A DNA stretch of 64,000 nucleotides from Zymoseptoria tritici IPO323 (taxonomy: Eukaryota; Ascomycota; Dothideomycetes; Mycosphaerellales; Mycosphaerellaceae). The notes below the pieces were generated by a model, which saw only the letters and a list, made by a program, of their open reading frames with translations, was not told the DNA's origin and made no database searches. Location: positions 620,001 to 684,000 of the forward strand of contig NC_018209.1 in the NCBI RefSeq assembly GCF_000219625.1, written 5' to 3'. Position numbers and translations under genes: made by a program. Each line of letters begins with the position of its first letter. Positions within the stretch are counted from its first letter, which is position 1. This document shows positions 43,525 through 54,295 of the stretch, in pieces.

Positions 43525-44358
43525 TACTGATCACAGCCCTGCTGTACATCAAACAGATCAAAGATATTTAAAGTGCTGGGGAATCATTCTCGTCAGGATT
43601 CATTGCAGCAGCCATGTAGTGGACTGCACCACTTTCAAGGTTTGGACCAGAGCACGAGGCAAACTTCGAACAATGCTTGCTTCTGCAAACACAACTGATC
43701 ATCTAGCAAATGAGACCGGGAGTGACGACCATAACCTTGTATCAACCGAGATCCTCCTGCGTAAAGAGTCTTATGCATTCTCGCGTTCAGTCATTGAAGT
43801 CTCATCACAATGGGACCCGCTAATGCCTGCAGGTGGGATCCAATGTCTGCGGATCGGACGATCGAATTTACCATAAGATCAATCTCATGGTCACAATACA
43901 ACGATACACATCGCCATACTGTGCTCATGGGCCTTGGTCCATGTGCATGATCCTGCCTCTCATGATCGAGAAATTACCGGATTAGGAAGGAGCAGATTCC
44001 TCAACTGAGATTCGACTTCAGTCTCACAGGCCAATGCCGCTTCTGATCAACCATAGTCCAACCTTCCTCACGTGTCTACTGAGCCTCTCACGAGCAGAAG
44101 ACATTCACGGCTGAAAGCCCTGACCGACGGACGGTACCGCCATGCCGCCTCGCACGATCACTTATACCCATCCACCTTCTTGTTTCCTTCCTCTCTTCTA
44201 CATCCACCAACCACATCCATCAACCTTTCCAATTCCACCAACCGCTCGACATCCACTTACAACAACTACCACTTGGCCAACCTTCCATCACTCTACTTCA
44301 GTACCATCCTCATACAACCTCTCCAACACCCCTTTAGAACTCAGTCATCCCAGGCGAA
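43525..44358. other. intergenic region with CA/CT-rich leader
   Basis: 834 bases. From about 44160 to 44340 the plus strand is very rich in CA and CT (ccacttacaacaactaccac), as in fungal 5' leaders. The rest has no recognisable content. Confidence 0.55.
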
Positions 44359-46309
44359 ATGTTCTTCACCAACTTCCTCTTCCTGTTGCTCGTCAGCAGC
44401 ATGGCCGTCCTCATGGTCACCGCCCAGGAAGTTTCTTTGGCTGTCCTCTCTCCTGCTGCAGGGGCCGCTGCTTGCACGCAGTTCGTCACCGTCGGAGGGA
44501 ATATCATTGAGAACTGCCTCACCGAGGTTATCACGGTGGCCGTCACGGTGACCTCCATTGCTCCTGGTCCATCGTCTCTGGGTGTTGTCAGCAGCCAAGC
44601 TCTTTCTTCCGGCAGCACCGCAGCCGTGGTTCCTCCAATCTCCGCCCCACTGCCATCCGAAGAGGCCACCTCCCACCGCACTCCCACCGCGGCGTTCATC
44701 TCTTCGACTTCCGACGCGGCCACCCATCTTATTCCGATGGCTGCATTCATCTCCTCAACCTCAGTCGAGTGCGCTGCTTGCGATGTGCTGAACTCCGCGC
44801 TCGCTTCATACTCTACGGCCTCTGGTGCCATGCCATCAGTGGCCCTCTCGGCCCCGATCAGCAGCATGCCGACCGAGGCGTCCACAACTGTCTCCAGCAC
44901 TTCCTCTCCAATCGCGTTGGTCACCATTACACCAACTCGCTTGACCGTCACGAGCGTGAAGCTCCTGACCGCAGATCCTTCTGGAAACATCATCGAACCG
45001 AGCATGAAGGTCTTGACGTCCACTCAGATCGTGGATGCTCCAAGTCCGACCTCGATTGAGACCACGCCCTCGGAGACGTTTTCCGACTGGGAGGAGGAGC
45101 CGGAAGAGACGGGCACCGAAGCATCGGACGACACGGATACCGAGGGCGATGAAGACCCGACCGAAGATACGGAGGAGGAAGATACTGAAGCCGAGACCTC
45201 CGAGGAAGAGGATTCCGAGCCCATGCGCCTACTCTTTGCTCGTGTCCCGGTCGTTCCGCTTGTTGCAAACTCCAGCATTGCGGTGCCATCGGCCACTCTG
45301 TCCTCTGAGACCGCCGTCATCCATCGCACTCCGACCGCGGCTTTTATCTCCTCCCTCACTCGCCGCACTCCCACCGCGGCTTTCATCTCCTCGACCACTA
45401 CCGACTTCACCCTTTCGTCTGCTGCAAGTCTGCCATCTGCTGGGTCCCCTTCGAACCTACCAGATGATCCGCCTTTTGCCAACGCGAGCATTCCGACCGC
45501 GGGCTTTTTCTCGTTTGTCACTCGCCGCACTCCAACGGCAGCTTTTATCTCTTCGACCTCTCTCGACTCCACTCTTCCATCGGCTGCAAGTATGCCATCT
45601 GCTGGGTCCCCTTCGAACCTGCCAGATGATCCGCCTTTCGCCAACGCGAGCATTGCGGTGCCATCGATTCACGCCCCTGAGACTTTCGTCCGTTCGGCTA
45701 CCAACGTTCCAGCAAGCTTGAACACTTCTTCGACGATCATACGTCCGCTGGTGGTCAAGACCATGACGGTTACCAACACTGTCTTTGTCAATCCTCCCAC
45801 CTCGACCAATTCCGTGGCTCCGAAGGTCAACTCCACCTCCATCTGCCACTCGGCTGCGGCGCTTTCGACTTCTCTCGCCGGGCTGATCACTCAGATCCCG
45901 GATGGTAAGCAGACTGCTCTCCTTGTTCTTTCCTCTTGCTCTTCGTACTAACACATATACAGGTCAGATCCAAGGTCCCGTCCCGAGCACGATGTCTCTG
46001 CCGCCCGGAGCACCTCCGGGCGTTCCTCAGGGAGTACCTCAAGGAGTGCCGGAAGGAACCTCTCGAGGACTTCCCAGTGGATGGCCCTACCCAGGTGTCC
46101 TCAGCGTCCCGCCCCACAGCCTTCATGGTAACGCGACCATCACCAAGGCCCACGGCATCCCGAAGCCCAGTCACTACAGCATGCCACCGCATAGCTACCG
46201 CGGCAACGTTACTGTCCCCCAGACCCGTCGTCCGAAAATGACTCTGCGCGGAAATGGAACGGCGAGCTTCACTACGGTCACGATGACGAAGCACTGGCGT
46301 TTCCAGTGA
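44359..46309 (+). CDS. secreted Ser/Thr-rich repeat protein (RTPTAAFISS units)
   Basis: Two exons, 44359..45904 and 45963..46309, encode 630 aa. The intron has donor GTAAGC and a perfect TACTAAC branch point, and joins IPDG to QIQGPVPST. The N-terminus is a signal peptide cut near VTAQ (residues 20-23). The body is Ser/Thr/Ala/Pro-rich. The unit RTPTAAFISS occurs at residues 107-116, 323-332, 336-345 and 390-399, with weaker forms at 124-133 and 378-387. Two of the perfect units follow a dibasic RR. A 20-residue block starting PSAGSPSNLPDD is repeated at 359 and 413. Residues 244-288 are strongly acidic. The second exon begins Gly/Pro-rich (PPGVPQGVPQGVPEG). No GPI signal is visible. It may be a cell-wall or extracellular protein, or a processed peptide precursor; the family is not recognised. 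Confidence 0.78.
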
Positions 46310-47335
46310 TGGGATTCTTCTTTATACATGTTTTTCGACGGCGATTTTTGCTTCAGATCTCGAGGTCGACATTCACTTGATATTTCGAGCGATTTGCTAT
46401 GTTACGGGATGAGGTGCGCTATGTTACGGGATAAAGTGCTCTCCAAAGCGTCGATTACAGCGTAAGATGCGTCTCGATTCGTACTTGTCACGCCGAGTAT
46501 CTTAGTGCAATGTCTTGAATCTTTCGATAATTCACTTCCATACTACGCAATCGAGAAGACAAATCAAAACACATTTTCTTATATGTTGAATGGCCCGTAC
46601 CTGCGTCAATCTTAGCACACTTCGTCTCGTGATGATACGTCCGCTCTCTTCCCTCAATTGACTAACAGAACAGAGCTGACGACATCGCTCATAGCGGTCT
46701 TAAACCCCTATTCCAAAACGAGAGTGGACTGCCGTTGTCCCAAAAATCTCGAGAATTCTGCTCGCACATCTCAGGGCCGATTGCAACGATACACATACCG
46801 CACCTTTCCTCGGCACAGGAAGAAGGGAAACGAAGATCCGTTTTCTAAGGTCTGCTTCGTTGTATGGTATTGGTCTGTCTCTCGGTACATGAAGGGAGCG
46901 AAGCCTCTCAGGTCAATTTCGATCGTCTCAAGCCCCTATTCGTAGACTAGAGTCCATTCAACTTCGTTTTGCCCTCTTCACAGTTCCACTGAGATACTTT
47001 ATAACTCAGGAGATATCTATACAGGCTTTCTCTCAATAGATTAAGGGTGATCTCACGTGTCCGCTCCGAGCACGTCTACTTCGTATACTCTCTCAAGAAA
47101 GAAGAGGAGCAAAGACGCTTGCAGCGCCGTTGATCAAAGCCGGATGCCTCCCAAAGAGCAAGGATTGGAAGTCTCCTCCAACGACTTCTCGCTGCAGTTG
47201 ACATACTACAAACAGCTCTGTTCTCCTACACTCGTCCCTCGCTACTTGAGAGAGGAAAGAAAGTAAAGCCAAACGCATCGCTTCTGATGTGGCCTCGACC
47301 TACTTTCTTCTACAACCTCCTCCATGATCACCTCT
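46310..47335. other. intergenic region with short repeats
   Basis: 1026 bases between convergent genes. It holds a 22-base tandem duplication (46396-46439) and two similar ~30-base segments near 46697 and 46925 (taaacccctattc / tcaagcccctattc). No gene-like frame is supported. It could be a decayed repeat. Confidence 0.5.
46396..46439. repeat. 22-base tandem duplication
   Basis: gctatgttacgggatgaggt is followed directly by gctatgttacgggataaagt, each plus gc, differing at two G/A positions. Confidence 0.8.
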
Positions 47336-48514
47336 CTACGGCATTTCATTAACCCTTTGCACTCTCTTCGTCTCCACCGCATTCATCGCCTCCCTCCTCC
47401 TCCGACTCATATCGTAGACCACTCTTCTCAACCGATTGATACTCCCCAACGGGCGATGCTCCGCCAACGCATCCCACGGACTCAACTTCATCTTGCCCTC
47501 CCAAAACACCCTCCTCTCCATTCCCATGCTCTCCTGAGCCGGGAACTCCACCGTCGCGATCGTCTGGTAGGGAGCCGTCGTCTCGTCCCAGACCACCGAT
47601 CCGTCTTCTGTGGGGTGGTGCGAGGGATCCGTGCCGAGCTGGATACGAAACTCGTACTTCGCGCCGTTTTGGGCGAAGTAGTTGGATAGCCAGTCGGAGA
47701 GGGCGGAGTGGGGATCGTTGCTGGTGACCTTGTTGTCGCGGGTCTTCATCTCCTCGACGACGGGGAAGAGACCCATGTGCCCGTAGTACTGGCCGTAGCG
47801 GAAGGCGGATTGCGTGTAGAAAGAGTGGCTGACCATGTTGGTGTTCGGGAGTTGGACTGTTCGCATGTTATGAGCTCTTCCTCGCGGCAAGGGTACTTCT
47901 GATGAGATGGACGACTTACAAGGAGCACTCTGCTTGATGCCATCGGTCCTCAACTTCGTCGCCGCGCTGAGCTTGGTCGGGCTATCAAAGTACTTCTCCC
48001 GCAACTGCATAATATCCAGACAAGTATCGATATCGGTGAGCTCGATCATCGGCGCATTATTGAACATGAAATCTTGGGTCGTGGCATCCTGATCAGCGCC
48101 CTCAAGTCTCTCGCCTTTGACGCCAAAGATTCGCAAACTCAAGCCGCGCGGTCCGGGCTCCTGATCCGCCTGCAAGAAAATAGGCTCATTCGAATACCGC
48201 GCCGCGACATCGTACGTTTGGCCTGGCGTCTTGAAAAGGCCTTGTTGAAGATGAGCAGGAAGATCCTCGCGAACAGTGAGTTTCCCCTTCACGATGCCTT
48301 GAGTCTTGACGTGGGTGGCCGTGAAGGCTCTACGATGAATGTCGAAGTTGTGCTGTTGCATCTTGTTCATTGTCTCGCCGATTTGCTTTGCTTTGAGCTC
48401 CTCGTCGGGGATAGGTTCCTCCACACCGGGAGCGTCCCATGCGAGATAGGCATCGCTGGGCGGTGCTGTGGACAAGGCCTGCTTGACCGTGTTGATGGCG
48501 CCTGTGAGAGACAT
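47336..48514 (-). CDS. small catalase-like heme protein
   Basis: Exons complement(47920..48514) and complement(47336..47856) encode 371 aa, shorter than monofunctional catalases (about 480-750). The start is the ATG of MSLTGAINTVKQ; upstream frame codons are non-ATG. Catalase-fold signs are RRAFTATHVKTQGIVKG, where His matches the distal heme His, VAARYSNEPIF, GLSLRIFGVKG and TQDFMFNNAPMIELTD. The 63-base intron (GTAAGT...CGAACAG) has no stop and keeps frame; splicing gives QSAPFQLPNTNMVSHSFY, which fits the family better than the unspliced reading. Such catalase-related mini-proteins may act as peroxidases; activity here is unknown. No PTS1 signal is present (ends VNEMP). Confidence 0.88.
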   Translation of the reverse strand: MSLTGAINTVKQALSTAPPSDAYLAWDAPGVEEPIPDEELKAKQIGETMNKMQQHNFDIHRRAFTATHVKTQGIVKGKLTVREDLPAHLQQGLFKTPGQTYDVAARYSNEPIFLQADQEPGPRGLSLRIFGVKGERLEGADQDATTQDFMFNNAPMIELTDIDTCLDIMQLREKYFDSPTKLSAATKLRTDGIKQSAPCKSSISSEVPLPRGRAHNMRTVQLPNTNMVSHSFYTQSAFRYGQYYGHMGLFPVVEEMKTRDNKVTSNDPHSALSDWLSNYFAQNGAKYEFRIQLGTDPSHHPTEDGSVVWDETTAPYQTIATVEFPAQESMGMERRVFWEGKMKLSPWDALAEHRPLGSINRLRRVVYDMSRRRREAMNAVETKRVQRVNEMP

Positions 48515-48940
48515 GTTGGCTTGGATGTAGTGTCGAGAAGTGAAGCTAGGGGAGGTTCTCGTACCATTGTTCAGACTGGTCGACAAAGGAATATATCTGT
48601 TCCTGAGCTAGCATTGCCAATAACGTCATGATACTATCATTCTCGATCCTATTCGAGCGGCGGAAGCGCGAGGATAGCAGATGAGGTGCTCTTAAGCATT
48701 GCCTTTTAGCCGTCGTAACGCGGATCTTTTGGTGTAAGCTGGGTTGGACCCACTCATATATATCATACACCTACCACTCCACTTCACGTTGTCAACAAAG
48801 GGGAGGCTGGTAGTACAAAACAACGATTGTCTGGGTATTACATTTCGTTTCCCTGCGCTGTACATTGCAAAGCCTCGCCCGCAAAACTGCCTCTGTCCTT
48901 GCAGACACAAACCTCAATCTCCACCTTCCATATCTCCCAT
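48515..48940. other. intergenic region
   Basis: 426 bases between two minus-strand genes. It holds the catalase-like gene promoter on its left side and the WW-protein terminator at its right. A TATA-like atatatat occurs at about 48757-48764. No further content. Confidence 0.5.
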
Positions 48941-49882
48941 CTAATCTCCACCACCGCCATCATCACCTCCACCATAATCCCCTCCATCATCCTGCCCATC
49001 CTGATACCCCTCCTGATAATCCTCATGATCATCGAACGAATTCGCCAACATCGCACCGCCCAACAATCCCGCACCTGCACCCAACGCTGCACCACCCATC
49101 ATTCCCATTCCCCCACCACCCGGTCTCCTTCCTCCACCCATCATGCCACCTCCGCCCATCATCCCTCCTTGTTGTGGGTACCCTCCGTATCCCTGTTGAG
49201 GATATCCGCCGTACTGCGGACCGTGACCGTATCCGCCTCCCATCATTCCCTGCTGTGGATATCCGCCATAGCCTTGTTGCGGGTATCCTCCCCCGCCCAT
49301 CGGTCGTGAAGACGAACCACCAGATGACAGCGCGCCTTTGAGTTTCCCGAGCAGCCCGCCTTTCTTGCCTTGGTCGCGGGCTGGGAGTTGGTTCGAGCTA
49401 CTGCCATATTGCGGAGCTTGATTACCGTATTGAGGAGCTCCGCCGCCGTAGTAGTTGTCCGAAGCTCCGCGATTGCCGTTCCGTGCGTCTTCCTCCGCTT
49501 GGAGTTGTCGCGCCAGCCTCTCATCTTCAGATATACTGCTTGATCCTCCGGCGGCGTTCGCATTGTAAGGGTTGTTGCTGTGCATGGCGGACTTGTCGTC
49601 GCCGTAATGAGGATTCGGTTTCGTGTCGTTGTTGTAGCCTGGCGGCGCATCGTGAGGTGCGCCTTCGGGTGGTGGGTAGACGGGTTCAGTAGGTCGTTCC
49701 CAGGTGGATTGTTTGGTGTAGATGTTGACGTAGAACCATTCTTTGTATTGGTCGTTCCAGATGGCTTTGTAGCCCCTGCGATCTGTCAGTATTGAGGACT
49801 TGCCGCTGGATGTTAGGAAGATCGATGCTTACTCTGGGACCTTCGGAGGTGGAGGCCCTGGTGGAGGGGCGAAGTCGGCCAT
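48941..49882 (-). CDS. WWM1: WW-domain protein, WWM1-like
   Basis: Exons complement(49833..49882) and complement(48941..49775) encode 294 aa. The 50-base first exon codes a Pro-rich start (MADFAPPPGPPPPKVPE). The WW domain spans residues 15-47, with W23, the aromatic pair F31-Y32, W42 and P45 (GYKAIWNDQYKEWFYVN, then STWERP). After a charged linker (ISEDERLARQLQAEEDARNG, resembling a C2-like or ubiquitin-adaptor helix) come Gly/Tyr/Gln repeats of the GGYPQQGYGGYPQQ type and GMMGGG runs, then an acidic-Gly tail. Yeast Wwm1 binds the metacaspase Mca1 and affects cell death; the partner in this fungus is an inference. The intron (GTAAGC...GATCGCAG) fits the phase. Confidence 0.88.
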
Positions 49883-51162
49883 CGTTGGTAGGGATTGTAG
49901 GAACTCGCTGGCAGTCGCTTAAATCGTCGATATCGTGCGTGGCGATGTGAAGATTCAATTTCGCAGGTGAATAGAGGACATTGTGTGATCGCAAAAGAAG
50001 TTGGTTGCTTGCTGACGGAGTGATGGTATGTTTACAAGTGAGGGGCACACGTGGGCGCCATTCATACAAGGGTTCTTCGGCACACGTCATGGGGACAAAG
50101 TGGCGCAGTAAATCTGCGCCATACTTCAACTGCCGACGACACGCATCAAAGAGGCGAGATAAGGATGATCTGCTATGTTGTACGTCGCGTTGTGCCTCGG
50201 AAGCTCATGGAGAACACGAGAGAGATTTTAGTAATCGCTCCTTCCTCTCCAGCTCGAAGGTGCGATCGTTCCTTCCGTCGACACGATGGGAGCACGAGCC
50301 AAGCGATGTCCAAAGGGACGCGAAGCGCTATAGCGATATCGATTCCACGGAAGAAGAAGAGAGGGCGAGGCGGAGAGATGAACCTATCAGAACCGTAGGG
50401 ATGAACCAGTGCACGTTCGGATGGTTTCCCCCTTCGACCTCGTCATATCGACTCCCAAGTCACGATAATGAAGCACACATCCGAGCGCCTAGTCGTTGGC
50501 TCATACGAAGAGGACTCTTATTAAAGTTTCAAGACCAAACGACAGCGCGGAACGACGTCGCGGACAATCAGCAGTACAGAAGGTAGGAGACGTGCTTAAA
50601 TATAGGCTCTATAAGGTCAGCCTCTATAGCAACTCCTCTACACTCCTTTCATACCGCTATACAAACGTTCCTTTCGTGCCCTGAGATTTATGAAACAGAC
50701 GTTGGCGTTCGACATTCGACATTCGACATTTGGCATTATATGTTTGTAGCTCTTATAATCTTCGTCGAGTATGATCTCCATCCAATTCTCTTCCTTTCAT
50801 CTCCGCCTTCCGCCTTTCGGTTGCTCTCCATCTGCATGCACTCCCTTTCATTTCCGTAGTCTTCCCCTCCTTCAAAATAAGTTTCAAACACTAATATTCT
50901 CCTTCTTCTTTGTATATGTCGCGATGATGTGGTGACGTGGGTATCGTTAAAGAATCAATGATGACGCGCAATCGCTGAAATGGTGTTTCAAAATCGAGAT
51001 ATCCGGTTGAATCCAGTAGTATGCGTGATAGAAAATATGGTCGGTAGTGAGATGCGTCGATGTGGCGCCTCGGTGATGTTCGGTGAAGTCGTATGTGTAG
51101 ATCTCCAGAAGCCGTAAATCGTTCCTCAGGGAATGTCGAGTGCCGGTCTAGCGCATCGCACT
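49883..51162. other. intergenic region with a 7-base microsatellite
   Basis: 1280 bases between two minus-strand genes. A gacattc run (three units) lies at about 50711-50731. A/T-rich stretches occur near 50590-50770. No gene or RNA is recognised. Confidence 0.5.
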
Positions 51163-54100
51163 TCAAACCGTAATAACGACCAGCGCAACCTGTCAAATCA
51201 CAAGTCAGCATACATCCACGATGAACATCACCCTCTCTCATCAGAACAGAACTTACGATAGCCGCAATGACCAACAACCCCACAAAACTCATCACCCGAT
51301 TCAACATCCTCCACCACCTGGCTTTCAAATACGTTCTCTCCTCCCTCCACCGCAACTCCGAATCCGCGCCCGCTTCATGCTTCATCATCGCCGTCGCCAC
51401 ATCGACCTGGCTGCTCGACGCATTTTCCGGTAAGTCCCTCGGATCCACCGGTCGATGCGGAAGCGGTAGTACCGCGCCCAACATCCACGCCAACGGAATC
51501 ACAAATCCCACGGTAAAGCATAGAATTTGTCGATTACACCGCGACTTGATCAGTGTATCCAGCGACTCGACGAAACTCGGAGCATACCATCGCGGTAATC
51601 CTTGTTGCGACGAGCGCGTGGGCGGGCCGAGACGGGGCTCGACGCCGAGGGAGGAGAGGCGGTCGGAGGTCATGGGTCGAGGGAATTCCATTTGGTTCCA
51701 GAGGCGTTGTTTGGAGTATTTTCGAGGGAGGCGGCGCTTTTGGCCGGGTGTGGGAGAAGAGTCCTTCAGGCGGCCGTATTTGGGTTGGCCGGAGGGGAGA
51801 TACTCGGCGGAGTCGTCGGGGTTGCGGGGTTGGTCGGAGAGGGCAGTGATGGCCATGGAGTCGCGGCCGGCGTTGGAGTCCCGGTCACGACCTCGGGTGC
51901 TGCTCATTCGTTTCTTGCTGGCGAATTTGTTGACCCGGCCGTCTTTGACCAATTTTCGTGTGCGGGCTCGGAAAACTGCAGGCATGAAGTGGCTGCTGGT
52001 CGGGCTGATTGATTCCATATTACTGTATCCCGTGCCGAGTCGACTGGTGATGCTGCGATCCGTCCAAGAACTATCGGTCCGCTCGTGTCGCCCGGCGGCT
52101 TGTTCTCGTCGTGAGTTTCCTGACATATCCGCGAGTGACACTTTGCTTCTCAATTCATGACTGCCACTGTAGAAGCGCCTCGCCCAGATCGGAAAGATGG
52201 CGCTTCCGATGCTGTTTCTCTGCACGCTCATGCTGTCCGCATCACTCCCCACATAGCTGACCTGACTTGTCTGCCTCGAATGACTGCTCGGGTTGCTCTT
52301 ACTCCTCTTATGCCGAAGCGAATGTCCCGACTTTTTCGGATGTAATGCAGGTGAAGGTAACGCAGAAAGGGTGTCGAAATCTTCGTCGTTCTCAGGACTT
52401 CTCGGTATCGGTGGGAGAGGCGGCATCGGTCCATCGTATTTCTTCGACGTATTGAGCATTGTCGGCTGACCAGCTCTGAACAAAGGCTGTGGGACTGCCG
52501 AAGATGTCTTGAAGCTGCGCTCCGGCGAGTCTGGTACATCGAAGCTGCTGTCGCGATATGCTTCTGGTAATGATGAGGCGATCGATTCGCTCGGTTCGCT
52601 TGGTCGTCGCCGATCTCCCGTAAGAGGTATTGAAAGAGGTATCGATAATGGTATCGATCGGCGGTCGCTCATCATGCTCATGTCGTCCCCAGTCAGGACT
52701 CCACTCCCCATCGAGAAATAGCTCATCCTGCTCAAAGTTTGACTGTTCGGCCGATGACTCGTCCTGGGGCTGAATTGTTGGTCGCTCATGCTCGCGATCG
52801 TACTGAGATGGCTACTGAACGGCCGCCGTGGGAAAGGCTGCGTATCGATCTCTTCTTCTTCCATGTCGTCCATGTCGCCCTCCGCACGAGGTGCTTCGAC
52901 CTCTGCAATGTGTTGATTTGTCGGCGCGTATGAGTGAGGTCGTCTTCGGGGAATGTACAATGAAGGTAGGACGTAATTAGAACCCAAGGAAGCGGAGGAA
53001 CTCGTGCTGGCAAGGGTTGGTCCACTTCCAGAGTGCCTACGCTGAACACCACGCTCAAGTGACTCGCGAGAAGTACTGGTAATAGGATCCGACGGGTTGG
53101 TCTCACGTGCAGACCCTGAACTGTAGGCGACGAAATTGGGAGACGACGGATGCGAAACCTCTCGCTCTCCTAACGAAATTTGGCTTGAATCAAATTGAGG
53201 GAGGTCTTGAGATGACGAAGATTGACTGTTGGACGCTGCGACAGCTCGGAGGTCCTCGATACCAGGTCGCATACGGACCGATCCCACGGATAATGCTGTC
53301 CTCGATCTGGCGCGACCACTCCAACTGCTTTCGGGTGAGTTTACCTGTTCCCAGTTGGCAGGTGACGATTCAGCGACGCGTTCCCAGTTGACAGGTGATG
53401 ATTCAGCGGGGTGACGGCGGGAGTCCAACGAGTCGTCGACAGACGGATCCGAGGCCGGACGAGTTTCCGTGGCAGAGGATGAAGACGTTTCAGAAGGTGC
53501 AACACCTCTCACCGTCGCGGGCTTCTCTGGAGAGACTTCCTGCAAAGTCTGTAACGCCCGTGTGGGCTCGGACCTGGGGTTGGCCACGACTTCAGCTTCG
53601 CCACGATCCTGACCCTGCGCGTCCCATGGTATAGGTGTCCCTCTTAATGTCGAGCCCGAACTGTATCTGCCACTGCTCTTGCCGCTTTCCTTCCTGATGC
53701 CGAGTCCAATGTCGCCGTCTCGTATGGTGGAGGACTGGGAATAATTGCTGCCCGGTGAGGCGCTCCGTCGATACCATCTTGCAATCGGAAGGTCGGCCAG
53801 CGACTCCTCGTCGGCAGACAGGGTTGAATTAGATCCAAATTCCAAGATTGGAGTGTCATGAGTCCAGGATAAGATGGATGAAACACCGCTACTCCTCAGC
53901 CGGAGCCTCGGCGGATGCGCCAAGCCGGGATGTGACAAGGGTGTGAGATGCGATTCTTCCTCCGTGCCCGTGCGGTGCTGCTTGTCGCTGCGGTCATTGC
54001 GATCATTGCTGTTGGTGTTGGCGAGACTGCTTGCGTACAGATTTTGCAAACTCGTCGTCCGATGTAGAGATAGAAATTCCGTAGATGCGTATGGCGATGG

Positions 54101-54295
54101 TGAGGGTTCAACCAGACGGACCGTCTTGGATGTGGTGGGAAGTGCTGAGGTGCTCGAGGCCGCCTTTACTCGTTGTGAGAAATCACGCGGCGAGGTGATG
54201 GGTCGTTGCGAAGCGAAGAAGCCGGAGCTGTCATCTCTGTGAGCGCGAGACGGTTTCGGCGAGGAGTGTCCTCTCGGGTCGGGGTCCAGATACAT
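51163..54295 (-). CDS. large Ser-rich protein with C-terminal membrane anchor
   Basis: Exons complement(51257..54295) and complement(51163..51189) encode 1021 aa. The start is the ATG of MYLDPDPRGHSS; a longer reading begins at TTG. About 850 residues are disordered and Ser/Arg/Pro-rich with dozens of SP/TP and RxxS sites. They include a tandem 11-residue repeat (ESSPVNWERVA, ESSPANWEQVN) and SIPLSIPLSIPLTG. The C-terminal ~150 residues are ordered: LPRKYSKQRLWNQMEFPRP, then helix ILCFTVGFVIPLAWMLGAVL, then ARWWRMLNRVMSFVGLLVIA crossing into the last exon. The last exon is 27 bases and codes VALVVITV-stop, completing the second transmembrane helix. I recall such Ser-rich two-helix proteins from other Pezizomycotina, function unknown. 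Confidence 0.85.

Noticed and set aside
44334..45653. Long minus-strand open frames opposite the repeat protein
   Set aside because: They arise from the repeat composition of the plus-strand gene, which has a signal peptide, an intron with a perfect branch point and a consistent spliced frame.
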